NCBI GenBank assembly: GCA_017607445.1
Contig: JAEVHH010000007.1
Location: 372,001-436,000 of the forward strand
Length of the DNA stretch: 64,000 nt
Reading direction: 5' to 3'
DNA from: Histoplasma ohiense
Taxonomy: Eukaryota; Ascomycota; Eurotiomycetes; Onygenales; Ajellomycetaceae
Below the pieces are notes generated by a model that searched no databases, was not told the DNA's origin, and saw only the letters and a list, made by a program, of their open reading frames with translations. The first letter of the stretch is position 1, and each line of letters starts with the position of its first letter. Below, piece after piece: positions 12,355 through 24,000 of this stretch. The position numbers and the translations under genes were made by a program.

Positions 12355-12887
12355 ATAGCAGACATACTTCAATTAACAATCTAGCACTATTCTAATACAG
12401 ATTACAAATTGATTAAGAAAAGAAAGAGAAAAAAAATCAGAAGAAAAGATCATACAAAAAAGATTCTTATAGAGAGAATTTCAGAGCAGAAGAATATCAG
12501 AAGTCACTTCACAGTGAAGCACAGAGCAGAAGAATATTAAAAGCTACACAAAAGAATCATTAGAAACTACACAAGTACAGAGTATAAGATGAGAGAATCA
12601 TTGAGAGCTACACAGAAGAATCATTAGAAACTACATAAGCACAGAGTATGAGATGAAAGAATCATTGAAGACTACACAGAAGAATCATTAGAGACTATAT
12701 AAGCACAGAACACAGAGTGAGAGAATGTTAGAGACTATACAGAAGAATCATTAGAGACTACATGAGTGCAGAGCATGAAGCAGAAGAACATCAAGGGTTA
12801 CATGAGGTCACAACAGCCAGAAACAAGCAGGTGCAGAAGAGGAGTTGATTGCGTAAGTTAATTACTAACAGATGCTAACCCATCACA
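12355..12887 (-). repeat. 5' LTR of A0
   Basis: 533-bp partner of the 3' LTR with the same tandem units. Adjacent bases 12342-12354 read TTATGAATTGATT on the minus strand and form the primer-binding site, complementary to the LTR-internal AATCAATTYGTAA. Confidence 0.9.
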
Positions 12888-15554
12888 GATAAATGTCAAG
12901 CTTTTATGAGAATATTATTTCCATCAACAAATAATTCAACTGAGATTTGTTCTTTGCAAGAAGATAATGAATATGAATATGATAAGAAATGAAAATGATC
13001 TGACTTAACTGAAGATAAATTAAAGACAGCTATTTTTTCATCTTCAAAGATCACAGCAGCAGAAGCTGATACTATAAATCATTTAATAATTCAAGAGCTT
13101 TATTCAGTACTAAAAGATGAGCTCTTTGAATTGTTCTCAAATCTTTTGAAATATGAGTATCATTCTAAGTGCTGGAGGCATGCTGTTGAAGTTATTCTTT
13201 CAAAACCCAATAGAAAACCAACTATTTCTAAATCTTATAGAGTGATATCTCTGCTGAATTGTCTGGGAAAAATTCTGGAAAAGATAATTGCAACTAGATT
13301 GTCTTTTCTATCTGCTACTACTGATCTATTATATGATGATCAAATGGGAAGTAGAAAGTAAAACTCAGCAATTGATGCAGTTCTCTCTGTAGTTCATGAT
13401 ATTCAACTTGCAAAGAATGAAAAAATGATTACAACTGCAATGTTTATTGATATAAAAGATGCATTTGATTGTGTTTCACTTTCTCAAATGATCAATACTT
13501 TGATAGAACTGAGAATGCCAAAGTCTCTCATTAAATGAGTTATCTGTTTCATGTCAAAAAGAACTATTCAGTTGCTTTTTGATGGAATGAGACAAGATAT
13601 TACAGATATTGAGATAGGAGTTCCTCAGAGTTCCCCAGTCTCACTCATTTTGTTTGCTATATTTATCAAGTTTCTATTTATTGATAGACAAATGACAATT
13701 ATGGTGAGAACTCCAAGCTATGTGGATGATTTAGGCCTAGTTGTAAGCTCAGAATCAATTATGAATAACTGCAATTTGATTGAGCAAGCAGCAACTGAAA
13801 TGATTGAAAAAGCAAAATCAAAAAACATTGTTTTTGATATGGACAAAACTGAATTAATTCATTTTTATCCAAATTTCAGAGAAAAGAATACTGAAGTTAA
13901 GCTTTTAAATCATTCAATTAAATCTAAAAACTCAGTCAGATGGCTTGATGTCTGGTTAGATTCTCAATTGAATTTTAAATCTCATGTGCAAATAAAAACT
14001 GCAAATGCTGAAAGAATTTTAAACAGTATATTGAGGCTTTCAAATACTGAAAGAGATCTGACATTTCAAGCAATGAGACAATTATATATTGTCTGTGTGA
14101 CCTCTGTTTCAGATTATGCAGTTCAGGTGTGGTGGAGAGATCAAAAACACTTTATAGAAAGGTTTCAAAAACTTCAAAACTCAGCTTTAAGAAAGATTCT
14201 AGAAGTATTCAAAACTACTTCAATTAAAACTATGAAAATTGAAGTCTCTATTTCTCCACCACAAGTGAGATTTGATAAAATCTGTATGAATTATGCTCTC
14301 AGAATTATGAAGCTATATTCACATCATTCTATTAGAAAGAGAGTTTCAAGTTCATTTTCAAATGAGTCAAATGAATTAGAATTAGATTGAGAACTTTATC
14401 TTGATTGAAATGAGACTGATTTATCTGAAAATTCAAGTTCTTTACAAAGAAGAAGAATACCATCTCAGTTATTTAGAATTTGTTCAATGATTAAGAACTG
14501 TTTCTCTAGTTTAAATGTAGAGAGAGTAGCTATTGAAAATCTCTCTTCTTGAAAGAAAAGTCTTGATAATCTTGTTGATTTAAACATTAGTCAACTTTCA
14601 AAAGAAGATCAGACTCAAGAACATTTAAAGCTTTTGAAATAAATGAAAAATAAAGCAATTCTTATATACACTGATGGCTCAAAATGTGAGAAAACAGACA
14701 ATCTTGGAGCTGGAATAGCATATTCAGAAAATGATAAAAACTATATTCTTGATTCTTGACAAATTGGAAAAGAGTCAGAAGTTTTTAATGCTGAATTATT
14801 TGCAATTTCAAGAGCTTTCAAATTGATTGAAATGAAGATTGAACAATGAAAAAGATTTGAGCATATTTGAATATTCTCTGATAGTCAAGCAGGGTTTAAA
14901 AGACTTCAAAGTAATAAAATCAGCAGTGGACAGTCAATGCTAGAGCTGATTTTGAAAAGTCTTCAAAATATTCAAAGAAAAATCTCACTCAATTGTTCTA
15001 TTCATCTTCACTGGGTGCCTGCTCACATGGATATATATGACAATGAAATGGCTGATAAAGCTGCAAAAAGAGCCACTGAGTTAGAAGTCTGCTGTCAAAG
15101 AATTGTAACATGATCTTTTATTAAAAGAAGAATAAGAGAATTATGTTTACAAAAGTGGCAAGATGTCTGATTCATGCAAAGAAAAAGTGTACATTATTCC
15201 AGATTTGAAACTAAGCCAAAGTGGAAGACTTGCTCAATAAAGTGTAAGAAGAAACTTTTTGCTACAATAATGCAGCTAAAGCTTGAACATGAATATTTCA
15301 AATCATATTTAGCAAAGTTTAAAGATGATTTAAATGATCTGTGTTCAGATTGTCAGTTATATGAAAATTCAGAGCATCTTCTATTACTTTGTACAAAGTA
15401 TTCAGAACTAAGATTGAGACTGAGAGAGAAATATCAACTGAATCAGTTAAGTTTGAATTTGCTATTCAATACAAAAGCTGGAAATATGTTTTTAATTGAA
15501 TATTTAAATGAGTCAAATATTGCTATAAGAGCTTGTTTGAATAGTGTTATTTGA
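12888..15554 (+). pseudogene. LINE-1 ORF2: reverse transcriptase, RNase H and Cys-rich C-terminus
   Basis: Continues the frame of the upstream segment. RT motifs: ..RVISLLNCLGKILEKI (about 13235), FIDIKDAFD (about 13445), GVPQSSPVSLILF (about 13620; GSP decayed to SSP) and the active site SYVDDLGLV (about 13720), with both Asp intact. RNase H follows from 14665: YTDGSK, NAEL, FSDSQAG and DNEMADKAAKRA, so all four acidic positions remain. The C-terminus holds CSDC..ENSEHLLLLC (about 15335-15395). About a dozen TGA and occasional TAA/TAG codons disable it. Domain order fits Tad1/I-group LINEs of fungi. Confidence 0.88.
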
Positions 15555-15965
15555 TGATATTTAAATCAGTTATTCTTGTTTATTTTATTTTGATCTTTTC
15601 TTTAACTTTGTTTATTGTTAATTTTCATTTGTTTCAAGCAGTTTGCTTCATTATTTGTTGATAAAGTCATTGCAAATGTTTTTTCTTTTCTGTTGATTTT
15701 TAATAGCTGCTGTCTTTTGTAATATTTATTTCCTTTGTTTTGAAGTTGAGTTGTGCTAACTCATTGATATTCTTTTGATTTTATTTTTGAATTGAATAGT
15801 TTGAATAGTTGTTTGATTCTGGGCTGGAATTCTGTTAATGCATGTGTCAAATTGTTTTTGTATATTAGAATATTCTTGATTTGAAAAATTCTGAAGTATT
15901 TCAGATAGATGTCATAGTCACTGACTGTATACATCTATAATTGAAGAATAATAATAATAATAATT
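15555..15965 (+). other. LINE-1 3' UTR and (TAA)n tail
   Basis: AT-rich noncoding sequence after the tandem TGA stops of ORF2, ending in a run of ATAATAATAATAA. The next bases are family-B sequence in the minus orientation. The duplicated target cannot be checked because the other junction is outside the window. Confidence 0.6.
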
Positions 15966-16598
15966 TATAATCATCTGAGATATTTGACTCAGTTGCTGCA
16001 TTCACAGCTCATAATAATAAGGCAGTAAATATAATATTGCCATCATCAATTAGTGTTGTGAATTCTTTGGCAGTATTCAGATGTATATGATTAATATTTG
16101 ATGCTTTTCTATAGATTCAGCATCTTCACATTCAATCAATATCAGAGTTCACAGCTTTCAATCACAGCATGCTCAAAATTACATCATATCTGCTAATATC
16201 AGCTTCTTTGAAATGGTGGAATCCTTCTCAGAGAATATGTTCATCATCGATAATCTTCATTGCAGCTCTTCATTGTTCATATGATTTAATCTTATAATTA
16301 TCAACTGCTTTCAACTCGACTCACTGATATCTGTAGATATTAGAAAATCAGTGATTAGCTTTGAATAATAGAGATTGCTATCTTCTTAACATTCTATATG
16401 TGTACTTCACACTACTTTTGATTTACCTTCTGCCTTTGAGAAATATTTTGATGCTCAAGTGTGGGACACAAAGTTCACATCTGTGTCAGAATTCACTAGT
16501 GTTCACATCATCAACTATTTCACTTTCATCAGCATCTACATATTCATCATCAATAATCATTTATCTCACAGTCTAGTTGTTCATATTCTCAATGCAGC
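15966..16598 (-). mobile_element. Element B0, left part (start of pol)
   Basis: Homologous to B2 60357-60900 and B1 27851-28395. It covers the protease region and the beginning of pol. Its left neighbour is the LINE-1 tail and its right neighbour is B1; the rest of B0 resumes at 29843 after the duplicated GCAGC (16594-16598 and 29843-29847). The protease motif reads LVNSD, so the catalytic DSG triad is decayed, as in B1 and B2. Confidence 0.8.
16311..16416 (+). repeat. Inverted fragment of a family-B LTR inside B0
   Basis: About 100 bp absent from the matching place in B1 (28206) and B2 (60700). From about 16320 it is the reverse complement of the B0-type LTR (compare 31070-31160). The right junction shares CACTACT between LTR and target. 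It looks like a microhomology-mediated template switch. Confidence 0.65.
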
Positions 16599-16869
16599 TA
16601 TAAGAGATGGTTGTAGATATAATTATGCGAGTAGTGTGAAGTACACACATAGAATGTTAAGAAGGTAGCAATCTCTATTATTCAAAGCTAATTGCTGATC
16701 CCTTAATATCTACAGATATCAGCAAGCATTATATAGACGACCACCACATACTATGACTGTCTATAATGCTGTGTGCTATGTCCCTTCTCATTAATTCTGA
16801 TGTGTTCTGTGTTCTTCTATCATCACATAGCTATTTTCTAATATAGATATCTTCATTGCATCTATTACA
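16599..16869 (-). repeat. 3' LTR of B1
   Basis: 271 bp, plus-strand form TATAAGAGATGG...TCTATTACA (TG decayed to TA). It is one of five near-equal B LTRs in the window. Confidence 0.9.
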
Positions 16870-17412
16870 ATTATCTCTCTTCTTCAAAGGCCTGGTTCTC
16901 AGAGCTTCTTACTGCAACATGCAAAGTTCATAACATATGCTGTGTGGTTAATATTGTATAGAGTTTGCAGAATCAAGCTGAATTAATTGTTGAGATTAAT
17001 TCTGAAGTATTGCTGTTTCAGAAGAATGTTTTTTCATCTCTGATGTCATTGCAGTTCAATCATAATTTAGACACAACTTCTGAATCTCTTTTCTTTGACT
17101 TCTACATCAAAAATCACACTTCATTGAAAATCATCATCAATATCATCACTAACAATTTTTTATTAAAAAAGAATATATCAACTTATCAAACAAAGTATGC
17201 TGTATCTTTCTATGTGATTTTTATTGCAAAATTCAAAGTTTTGATTGTGTGATTGTGTTTTTCATTTTGGATTGAGTTTTGTGTTGTTGCAATTTCTTTG
17301 ATCAACATTGCAATATTGATTTCAATCTTCAATATCTGTTTTTCTTTCTTATTGTTTTTGCTTCTTCTTCTTCTTTGAACAAGATCTTGATACTGATCAA
17401 AGTTATAATAGA
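16870..17412 (+). other. Region between B1 3' LTR and the antisense gene; contains an unexplained ORF
   Basis: About 540 bp between the LTR and the start of the antisense gene. An open frame of 95 codons (16965-17252, MQNQAELIVEINSEV...) is present and is also largely open in B2 (55688-55933), but no family is recognised. The region may contain the promoter and 5' UTR of the antisense gene. The last 120 bp are pyrimidine-rich. Confidence 0.4.
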
Positions 17413-18580
17413 ATGTCAGAACCAGCTGTTTCTGTTGCTGATTCAGAGTCTATGAAGAGTGATATGCTGTCTGTCATCAAGAGCATTTGCTTGGATTGTC
17501 TGAAGAGATTGCAGAATCCTTCAGTATATTCTTATTTTGTGAACAATGAACAGACACACTGTCATGTCTACTATATATCAAATAGAAGTTGTGCTGCTGT
17601 AAGTTTTCTTAAACTGAGATTGTTAAGAGTACTAACAGATTATAGATGTCTGAGTGCTTTCATGAAACTGATCAATCTTTGATCAATGAATTTCATGAGA
17701 TGCTGCTCTTCAATGAAGTTCTGGATAAGAGATTTGCCACATATCAAACTGTCATTGTGAGGTTTGTACTTGATGTGCAGATCTATGAGAATGCAGATGA
17801 GGTTCTAGAATTCTATATGAACTCTGATGATCTGTTGTCACAGCAGAGTGTGGCATTTGATCATAGCAGCATTTCAGAAAGCATGTTTTTGCATTCTGCT
17901 ATTACCTCAGTGTCATTCTCACTGAGTCAAGATCTTGATACATTATTTGAGTTGATTGATAATGTAGATGAAGATGAGGAAGTGGACAGTTTTGTTGAAA
18001 TGTTAGAAAGAAACACAGCAGCATATTGCTGTTGTTGTATTCAACATTTGACAACATCCCCCCATCATCATTGTGAGTCTGCTGAGGATTGATGCAAAAA
18101 ATGCAAGCACTGCTCAGTGATGAAGCACATCTGTGTTTCAGTAAGTTATTATTCAAAACAGATTATTAATCAAAACAGATGTTTTTATGGTATATAATAT
18201 TAACTTTCTATTAGATGTCAGTGGATGCTGTTGAATTAGCTCAGATGATTATCAATGCTGCTGAGAATCTAATTGTCACTGATATGAATGCTTTGAATGT
18301 TAATGTTTTGCAGAATGCTGTGACTGTGGCAGTTAAATTCTTTGCTGTGAAGATCTGAGAGATTCAACAAGACAGTTCTTCTGAAACTTCAGCTGAAATG
18401 ATGATTGATGAGATTCTGATGATTACATCACTGATTGCAGCTTCCAAGTCATTGTTGAAACATTGTGCTTCATCAGTTGAGAAAATCCAGAATAATAAGC
18501 AGATTTGTCTTGATGACAATTTCTCAAATGACACTAATCAAGCTGAGGCAGATCTGTTTTTTAATCTCTGAGTGGAATAA
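17413..18580 (+). pseudogene. Spliced Cys-rich gene carried antisense in B1
   Basis: Three exons can be read: 17413-17598, 17646-18140 and 18215-18580, about 348 codons, all junctions in phase 0. Intron 1 (47 nt) has GTAAGT, TACTAAC and TAG; intron 2 (74 nt) has GTAAGT, ATTAAC and TAG. Exon 1 shows CLDC and THC spacing that continues as CHVC..C in the B2 copy, a CxxC-x(n)-C-x(2)-C array that could bind zinc. Exon 2 ends with an acidic stretch (NVDEDEEVDSF) and a second Cys cluster, CKKCKHC. Only three internal TGA codons are present, one of which can be traced to Arg by comparing copies. The stop lies 19 nt from the opposing pol stop. The family is not recognised; a DNA- or RNA-binding role is a guess. 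Confidence 0.7.
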
Positions 18581-18599
18581 GTATATTCAGCAATCATCA

Positions 18600-19138
18600 T
18601 TATCTTCTTTGTTTTTGTTTACTGACTGACTTCTGATAGATTTTATTAAACTGTTTCAAGTACTTCTGACTGTTCATCAAGTTTTTCTTGAATTCCCAAG
18701 AATTATCTGTGTCTGTACAATCTTTTCATTTAACAAGATATTGTGTTTGACTGTGGTGTTGATGTTTGTCTAATATAGTTTCAACTTTTCATTCCTCTTG
18801 CATGTCTATGATTATCAGTTCTGCTTGCGGGATTTGTCTGTTGCACACATGATAAGATTTGAGAAGGGAAACATGAAATATGAGATGAATTTCTTTATAT
18901 TATAGTGTGAGTTTCAGTTTGTACATCTGTGTACTGCAGATATCAATTATTTGAAAGAGACTCAAAAATTGATGATCTAGTTTGAATGAGAGTCACAAGA
19001 TGGATATATTTTTTGTATGCAGCATTATTCAGTTCTCTATCTTAAAGCTTTTTGATATATGATGCTGATTGTAATACTTTTTCTCAGCTGCTTTGGCAGC
19101 TTTCAGACATTCTTGAATCTTATTCTCTGCTTGCTTCA
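18600..19138 (-). pseudogene. pol of B1, C-terminal piece with chromodomain
   Basis: Continues the integrase C-terminus beyond the A2 insertion. Near 18680-18790 the minus frame reads EVETILDKHQHHSQTQYLVK, then a TGA in place of Trp, then KD..TDTDNSWEF. This is a chromodomain of the type found at the end of chromovirus integrases. It ends KQKQRR and TAA at 18600. Confidence 0.8.
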
Positions 19139-19672
19139 TATGACGGGTTAGCACTCATTAGTAATTAACTTACGCAATCAACTCCCCTTCTGCATCTGCT
19201 TGTTTCTGACTGTTGTGATCTCATATAACCCTTGATGTTCTTCTGCTCTGTGCTCTGCACTCATATAGTTTCTAATGATTCTTCTGTGTAGCTTTTAATG
19301 TTCTTCTGCTCTGTGCTCTGCATTTGTGTAGTCTCTAACAATTCTTTTGTATAGCTTCTAACATTCTCTCACTCTATGTTCCACACTCATGTAGTCTCTA
19401 ATGATTCTTTCATATAGCTCTCAATGATTCCCTCATCCCACACTCCACACTCACATAGTTTCTAATGATTCTTATGCATATCTCTTAATATTCTTCCACT
19501 TCACACTTCACTGTGGAGCAGCTTCTGATATTCTTCTGTCTTGAACTTCTCTCTATAAGAACCTCTTTTGTACAATCTTTTTTTCTGATTTCTTTTCTCT
19601 TTCTTTTCTTAATCAATTCATAATCTGTAATTAGAATAGTATCAAATTGTTAATCAAAGTACATTTGTTACA
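19139..19672 (+). repeat. 5' LTR of A2
   Basis: TATGACGGG...GTTACA (start decayed from TGTGACGGG). It contains the tandem units and, 62 nt before its end, AATCAATTCATAA (19611-19623), the likely transcript start that pairs with the primer site. Confidence 0.9.
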
Positions 19673-19685
19673 TTATGAATTGATT
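19673..19685 (+). promoter_or_regulatory. Self-primer binding site of A2
   Basis: TTATGAATTGATT directly follows the LTR and is the exact 13-nt reverse complement of 19611-19623. In the least mutated A LTR (45650) the internal site still has CG at the position that is CA or TG elsewhere. Confidence 0.6.
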
Positions 19686-20048
19686 CTTCTGTGTTTAAAA
19701 TCTGAGTGCTTTGTTATTAATTCTTACATCTGAGTGTGTTGTTATCAGTTCTTACATCTGAGTGCATTGTTTACAGATCTGAGTGTCTAGTCATTACAAG
19801 AGATTTCTCATGAATCTGAGTGTTCTTATTGTTAGTTATATAGACCATTATATCTGAGTATCTGAAACACAATCAACTGTGTTCTATAAGATCTGAGTGT
19901 CTACAAACTGTAATGCTGTGAATAGTGTTCACAAAGAAGCTTGATCAAGCTTAGTGCTGCAACACTGTGAATAGTGTCTGTGAAGAGAACTGAGTGTCTA
20001 TAAGTATTTCTTTTCTTTTATTATTATTACATGTTCTTAGATATTGAA

Positions 20049-21062
20049 ATGAACTATGAACAATTCTATAAACATCCACTGCATCTGAACACAGCAGATG
20101 ACAACTTAGATCTACAAAGTATCCTTCAGCAGCAAATGCTACAGATGACTGAATTGCAATGATAACTTGCTGAGATGAACACTTCTGTGTTCACTGTTTC
20201 TTCTACACCCACATCTCACAAAAAGCTCTCAAGAGAGAAGCTTTCAATCCTTGACAAATACAAGAGAGATCTAGCACTCTATCTCATATGAAAATCAAAA
20301 GTGAACATCAAATTGAACATCAATGAATGAGCAATAGACTCACTATCCAATCAAGTATGATATATTCATAGCAGATTGAATGGCAATGCATTAGCAAAAT
20401 TTCAACTCTGAATGAGTCATTGTCAGAATCATCAGTGTATGTCAGAGCTAGTCTTTCAACAACTCAACTCTCTCTTTCTTGATTCTACACTTCAAGTCAA
20501 GACATTGAACTGGCTTAATCAGACTTGTTAGATAGATATTACATTGACAACTTATCTTTCTGAATTCAATCACAAGCTTCTAGAAGCAGATGAGCAAGAC
20601 TGAGATGATGCTATCAAGATCAACATATTGTTCAAGAACTTGAACTTTCAATTGCATAATTGAAGTGTAGAATGTCTGAAGCTCTCAATATACAGTGAAT
20701 TCTGTGCTGATCTTTGTCTGTTGAACAATGATCTGTCTCAGTTCTGTGTGTTTCAAAACTGCAGAGAATTTCACTGAATAAATATATATATCTCAAACTG
20801 CTCTGCAGCACCCTCTGTCTCTGAATCAGAATCAATAAACTGAATTCCACATATAAACACAAGTCATCCAAGAATCTTCAATGTCTCAGAGAAGAATGTC
20901 ATCAATCAAATCATCAGAAAAATCTGCATATACTGCAACAAGTCAGAACACTTTGTGAATCAATGTCTGAATACAATCACTCTGAGCAAACCCCCCACAC
21001 ACATGAACACCGCATCACCTGCGGAAAAGCAAGAACAGGGAAAAGACAAGCTCTTATTTTAA
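20049..21062 (+). pseudogene. gag of A2
   Basis: 337 codons starting MNYEQFYKHPLHLNTADDNL. There is a Gln-rich N-terminus, a capsid-like middle (LNWLNQTC..LTTYLSEFNHKLLEA) and a CCHC knuckle CIYCNKSEHFVNQC at 20923-20966 (CX2CX4HX4C). It ends at TAA 21060-21062. The heptamer G GGA AAA at 21038-21044 lies in frame 24 nt before the end of the gag frame and leads into pol by a -1 shift. About nine TGA codons and one other stop interrupt it. Confidence 0.85.
21038..21044 (+). promoter_or_regulatory. Candidate -1 frameshift heptamer of A2 (G GGA AAA)
   Basis: Matches X XXY YYZ in the gag frame, inside the gag-pol overlap. A0, A3 and A4 have GAGAAAA here and A1 has GAGAAAT, which fits a single G-to-A change in CpC context on the other strand. 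Sushi-type elements and their PEG10 derivatives use a related GGGAAAC site, so the type is plausible. Confidence 0.5.
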
Positions 21063-24000
21063 AATATGAATGAGAGCTCAAAAAGCAAAAAGCTAGCTGA
21101 AGATTCAAGCAGAAGATGCAAGCAGACACAATCATAGTTTCTATCATTGTAAATAGCTTAGTCAATGTATGAGCAATGATAGACAGTGATTTCCTTCACT
21201 ACACTCTTATAGACACTCAGCTGATCAAGAAGCATAAGCTTCAGTGTATTCTCTTTTTCAAACTGTATAAGCTCAGTGGATTTGACAGCTTCAGAGGATC
21301 CGCCTTCTACAACATGATAAGATTTAATGTCAATATAGAAGAACATGAGAAAAAGAATGTATATATATATGAAATATAAGATCTTGAGTACAATCTAATG
21401 CTCAGTCTATCATGACTCACAGAATTTGAAACCTTGTTGAACACACACAACTGCTGTCTTATTTTTTCAGAAGGTGACTGTGTTTATAAGAAGAATGTCA
21501 ATAGAACTACTGATCTCATTCAGATATCAGTGAAAGTGTACAAACTACTAACTCATCAAGCACATGAGAAGAAGAACATTCAAGTGTTCACTGCTAGCAT
21601 AACAGATATCAAAAAAGCATTAGAAAAGTTAGAACTCAGAGATCTCAAGAAACTGCATAAGAAACTACTCAAATCATACAAAAACTTCACAGATATGTTT
21701 GATGAGAAAGAAGCTGAAAAGCTTCCCTCTCATCAAAAATCTGATATAGATCATACAATTGAGTTTATTAAAAAAGATAGTAAAAATCTGCAACCATTCT
21801 GAGATTCTCTCTACAGTATATTGTGTGATGAGCTTCTCATTCTACAAAAAACACTCAACAGATTACTAGACAAAGACTTCATTTGTGTTAGCAACTCACC
21901 CACTGCAGTATCTGTACTGTTTGCAAAGAAATCAGAAGAAGACTTACAATTCTGCATTGACTATTGAGAACTCAACAAGATTACACAGAAGAACTGATAT
22001 CCTCTTTCACTCATCAATGAAATGCTTGAATGAATAGAAAAAGCAAAATGATTTACAAAACTTGACATCTCTGCAGCCTTCTACAAGATAAGAATTAATG
22101 AAGATGATGAATGACTAACTGCCTTTCATATGTGTTATGAATTATACAAATGGACAGTGACTCTCTTTGAATTAGTGAATGCTCTGAGTATATTTCAGAA
22201 ATACATTAACTGAGCTCTACAAGATCTGCTTGATGAGATCATCTCAGTATACATGGACAATATCTTGATCTTCACTAATAGATTGCTCACTGAGCACTGT
22301 AAGCATGTATGACAAATGCTTGACTGCCTATGAAAAGCTGAACTGCAAGTGAACATTGACAAATGCAACTTCAAGACTAAGTCTACAACCTACTTAGAAT
22401 TCATCATCAAAGCTGAAAAAGACATACACATGAATTCTAAGAAGATGAAAGCAATCCTCAACTGAGAGACATCAGTCTCAGTAAAAGAGATTAGAAGTTT
22501 TCTAGAATTCATCAACTTCTACTGAAGATTCATCAAAGACTTCTCTGATATCATATAATCACTGACAGATCTGATCTGAAAAGATGCTGTATTTCAATGA
22601 ACTGATGAAGCAGACACAGTATTCAAAAAGCTGAAGTGTATATTCACAAACACTCTGATGCTGCAATCATTTGATTCAGATAAGTATATAATTCTCAAAA
22701 CAGATGTTTTGAGTTATGTAGTAGATGAGACACTAATGCAATACAATAACAAAGATGTTCTATAATCTTGTATCTTCATCTTGAAAAAGATGTCATCTGC
22801 TGAATGCAACTATGAGATCTACAACAAGAAGCTTCTAGTGATCATACAATGTCTTGAGAAATGAAAGTTCAAACTTATGAGTGTTGAGAAGTTTGAGATT
22901 GTTATCAATCATAAGAACTTAGAATACTTCACAATCACTTGTAAGCTCACTGAGAGACATATGTGTTGATCATTGTTTCTTAGCTGTTTTTTGTTCACAA
23001 TTCATTACTGATCTGAAGTAGAGAACATTCTTGCAGATGCTCTGTTCTGCTGAGAACAAGATATATCATCTGATGACTTAGATGACAGATGGAAACACTG
23101 AGAGCATTGATTAATCAACTCTGCAATCATAGAAAGTTCTACACAACTGAATAAACCTCACATATATATCAATCAGTTCTGAGCTCAAAAACCCTCACTC
23201 AAAGAACAATGGAGACTAGCAGCAGAAGCAGATGAATTCTGACAGCAAGCTGCTGAAGTCATACAAAGTAAAGCATCTTGATTCCCCACAGGCATATATT
23301 CAAGAACAGATATCTCAGCATGTTCAATCAACAATGACAATCACTTACACTTTCAAGATAGATGATGAGTCTCTGATTCAGAATCTCTACAAACACAGAT
23401 CATGCAAGAAATTCATGATTTATCAATGATCAGACATTCAGAATGTGAAATCATGTACAACATTGTCACTCAAGAATTCTACTGATCAGATATGTTGAAA
23501 GATATACATCAGTTCATACACAACTGTGATCACTGCAGCTCAGTGACAGCATGATGTGAATACTGAAAAGAGATGCTGAAGACTTTATCTGTCTCTGACT
23601 GAACTTGATGTGATATAGCTATCAATTTTGCAGTTTTCTTATCTGAAAGTGGAGGTTCTACAAACATTCTAGTCATTGTTGATCAACTCAGCAAGGGTGT
23701 TATACTACAGCTCTGTGATAAGATGAACACTGAAGTAGTTGCAGATGTCTTTGTCAGAAGTCTGTTCTATTGTATACACAGTCTGTCTTCATTCATTGTA
23801 TCAGATAGAGGCAGTCAATTCATCAGCACACTTTGAGCCCATATATATCAATTATTAAGAATTGAATGAAAGTTATCAACAGCATACCACTCAGAAACTG
23901 ATGAAGCTATCAAGAGAATGATACAAATGATAAAGAACATTCTCTATAAGTTCTGCAATTATATACAAGACAACTGAAACAATCTGTTGTTATATGCTGA

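Larger units (their letters stand above)
6803..12887 (-). mobile_element. Element A0: full-length family-A chromovirus
   Basis: 6085 bp bounded by 534/533-bp LTRs (6803-7336, 12355-12887) and flanked by a perfect 5-bp duplication GATAA (6798-6802 and 12888-12892). It is inserted in LINE-1 ORF2. Minus-strand order is LTR, primer site, tandem leader repeats, gag, pol, polypurine tract, LTR. Both genes have many TGA stops. Confidence 0.93.
6066..15965 (+). mobile_element. LINE-1: Tad1/I-like non-LTR retrotransposon interrupted by A0
   Basis: Two collinear segments, 6066-6802 and 12888-15965, join in one reading frame once A0 and one copy of its GATAA duplication are removed (..FEDK/CQAF..). The 5' part is hidden behind A1. 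The 3' end is a roughly 400-bp UTR closing with a (TAA)n tail near 15945-15965, after which B0 sequence starts, so LINE-1 was inserted into B0. It carries fewer stops than the neighbouring LTR elements. Confidence 0.85.

Noticed and set aside
12500..12880. CRISPR-like array in the family-A LTR
   Set aside because: The roughly 63-bp units are contiguous tandem repeats without unique spacers, lie inside LTRs with TG..CA ends, and occur in every A copy.
14480..14640. tRNA or rRNA genes
   Set aside because: No cloverleaf-like A and B boxes or rRNA cores were recognised anywhere in the window by eye.
20632..20871. Minus-strand ORFs in A2 (20632-20871, 20977-21165, 21158-21346)
   Set aside because: They are shadows of gag and pol; the plus strand carries the CCHC knuckle and protease motifs.
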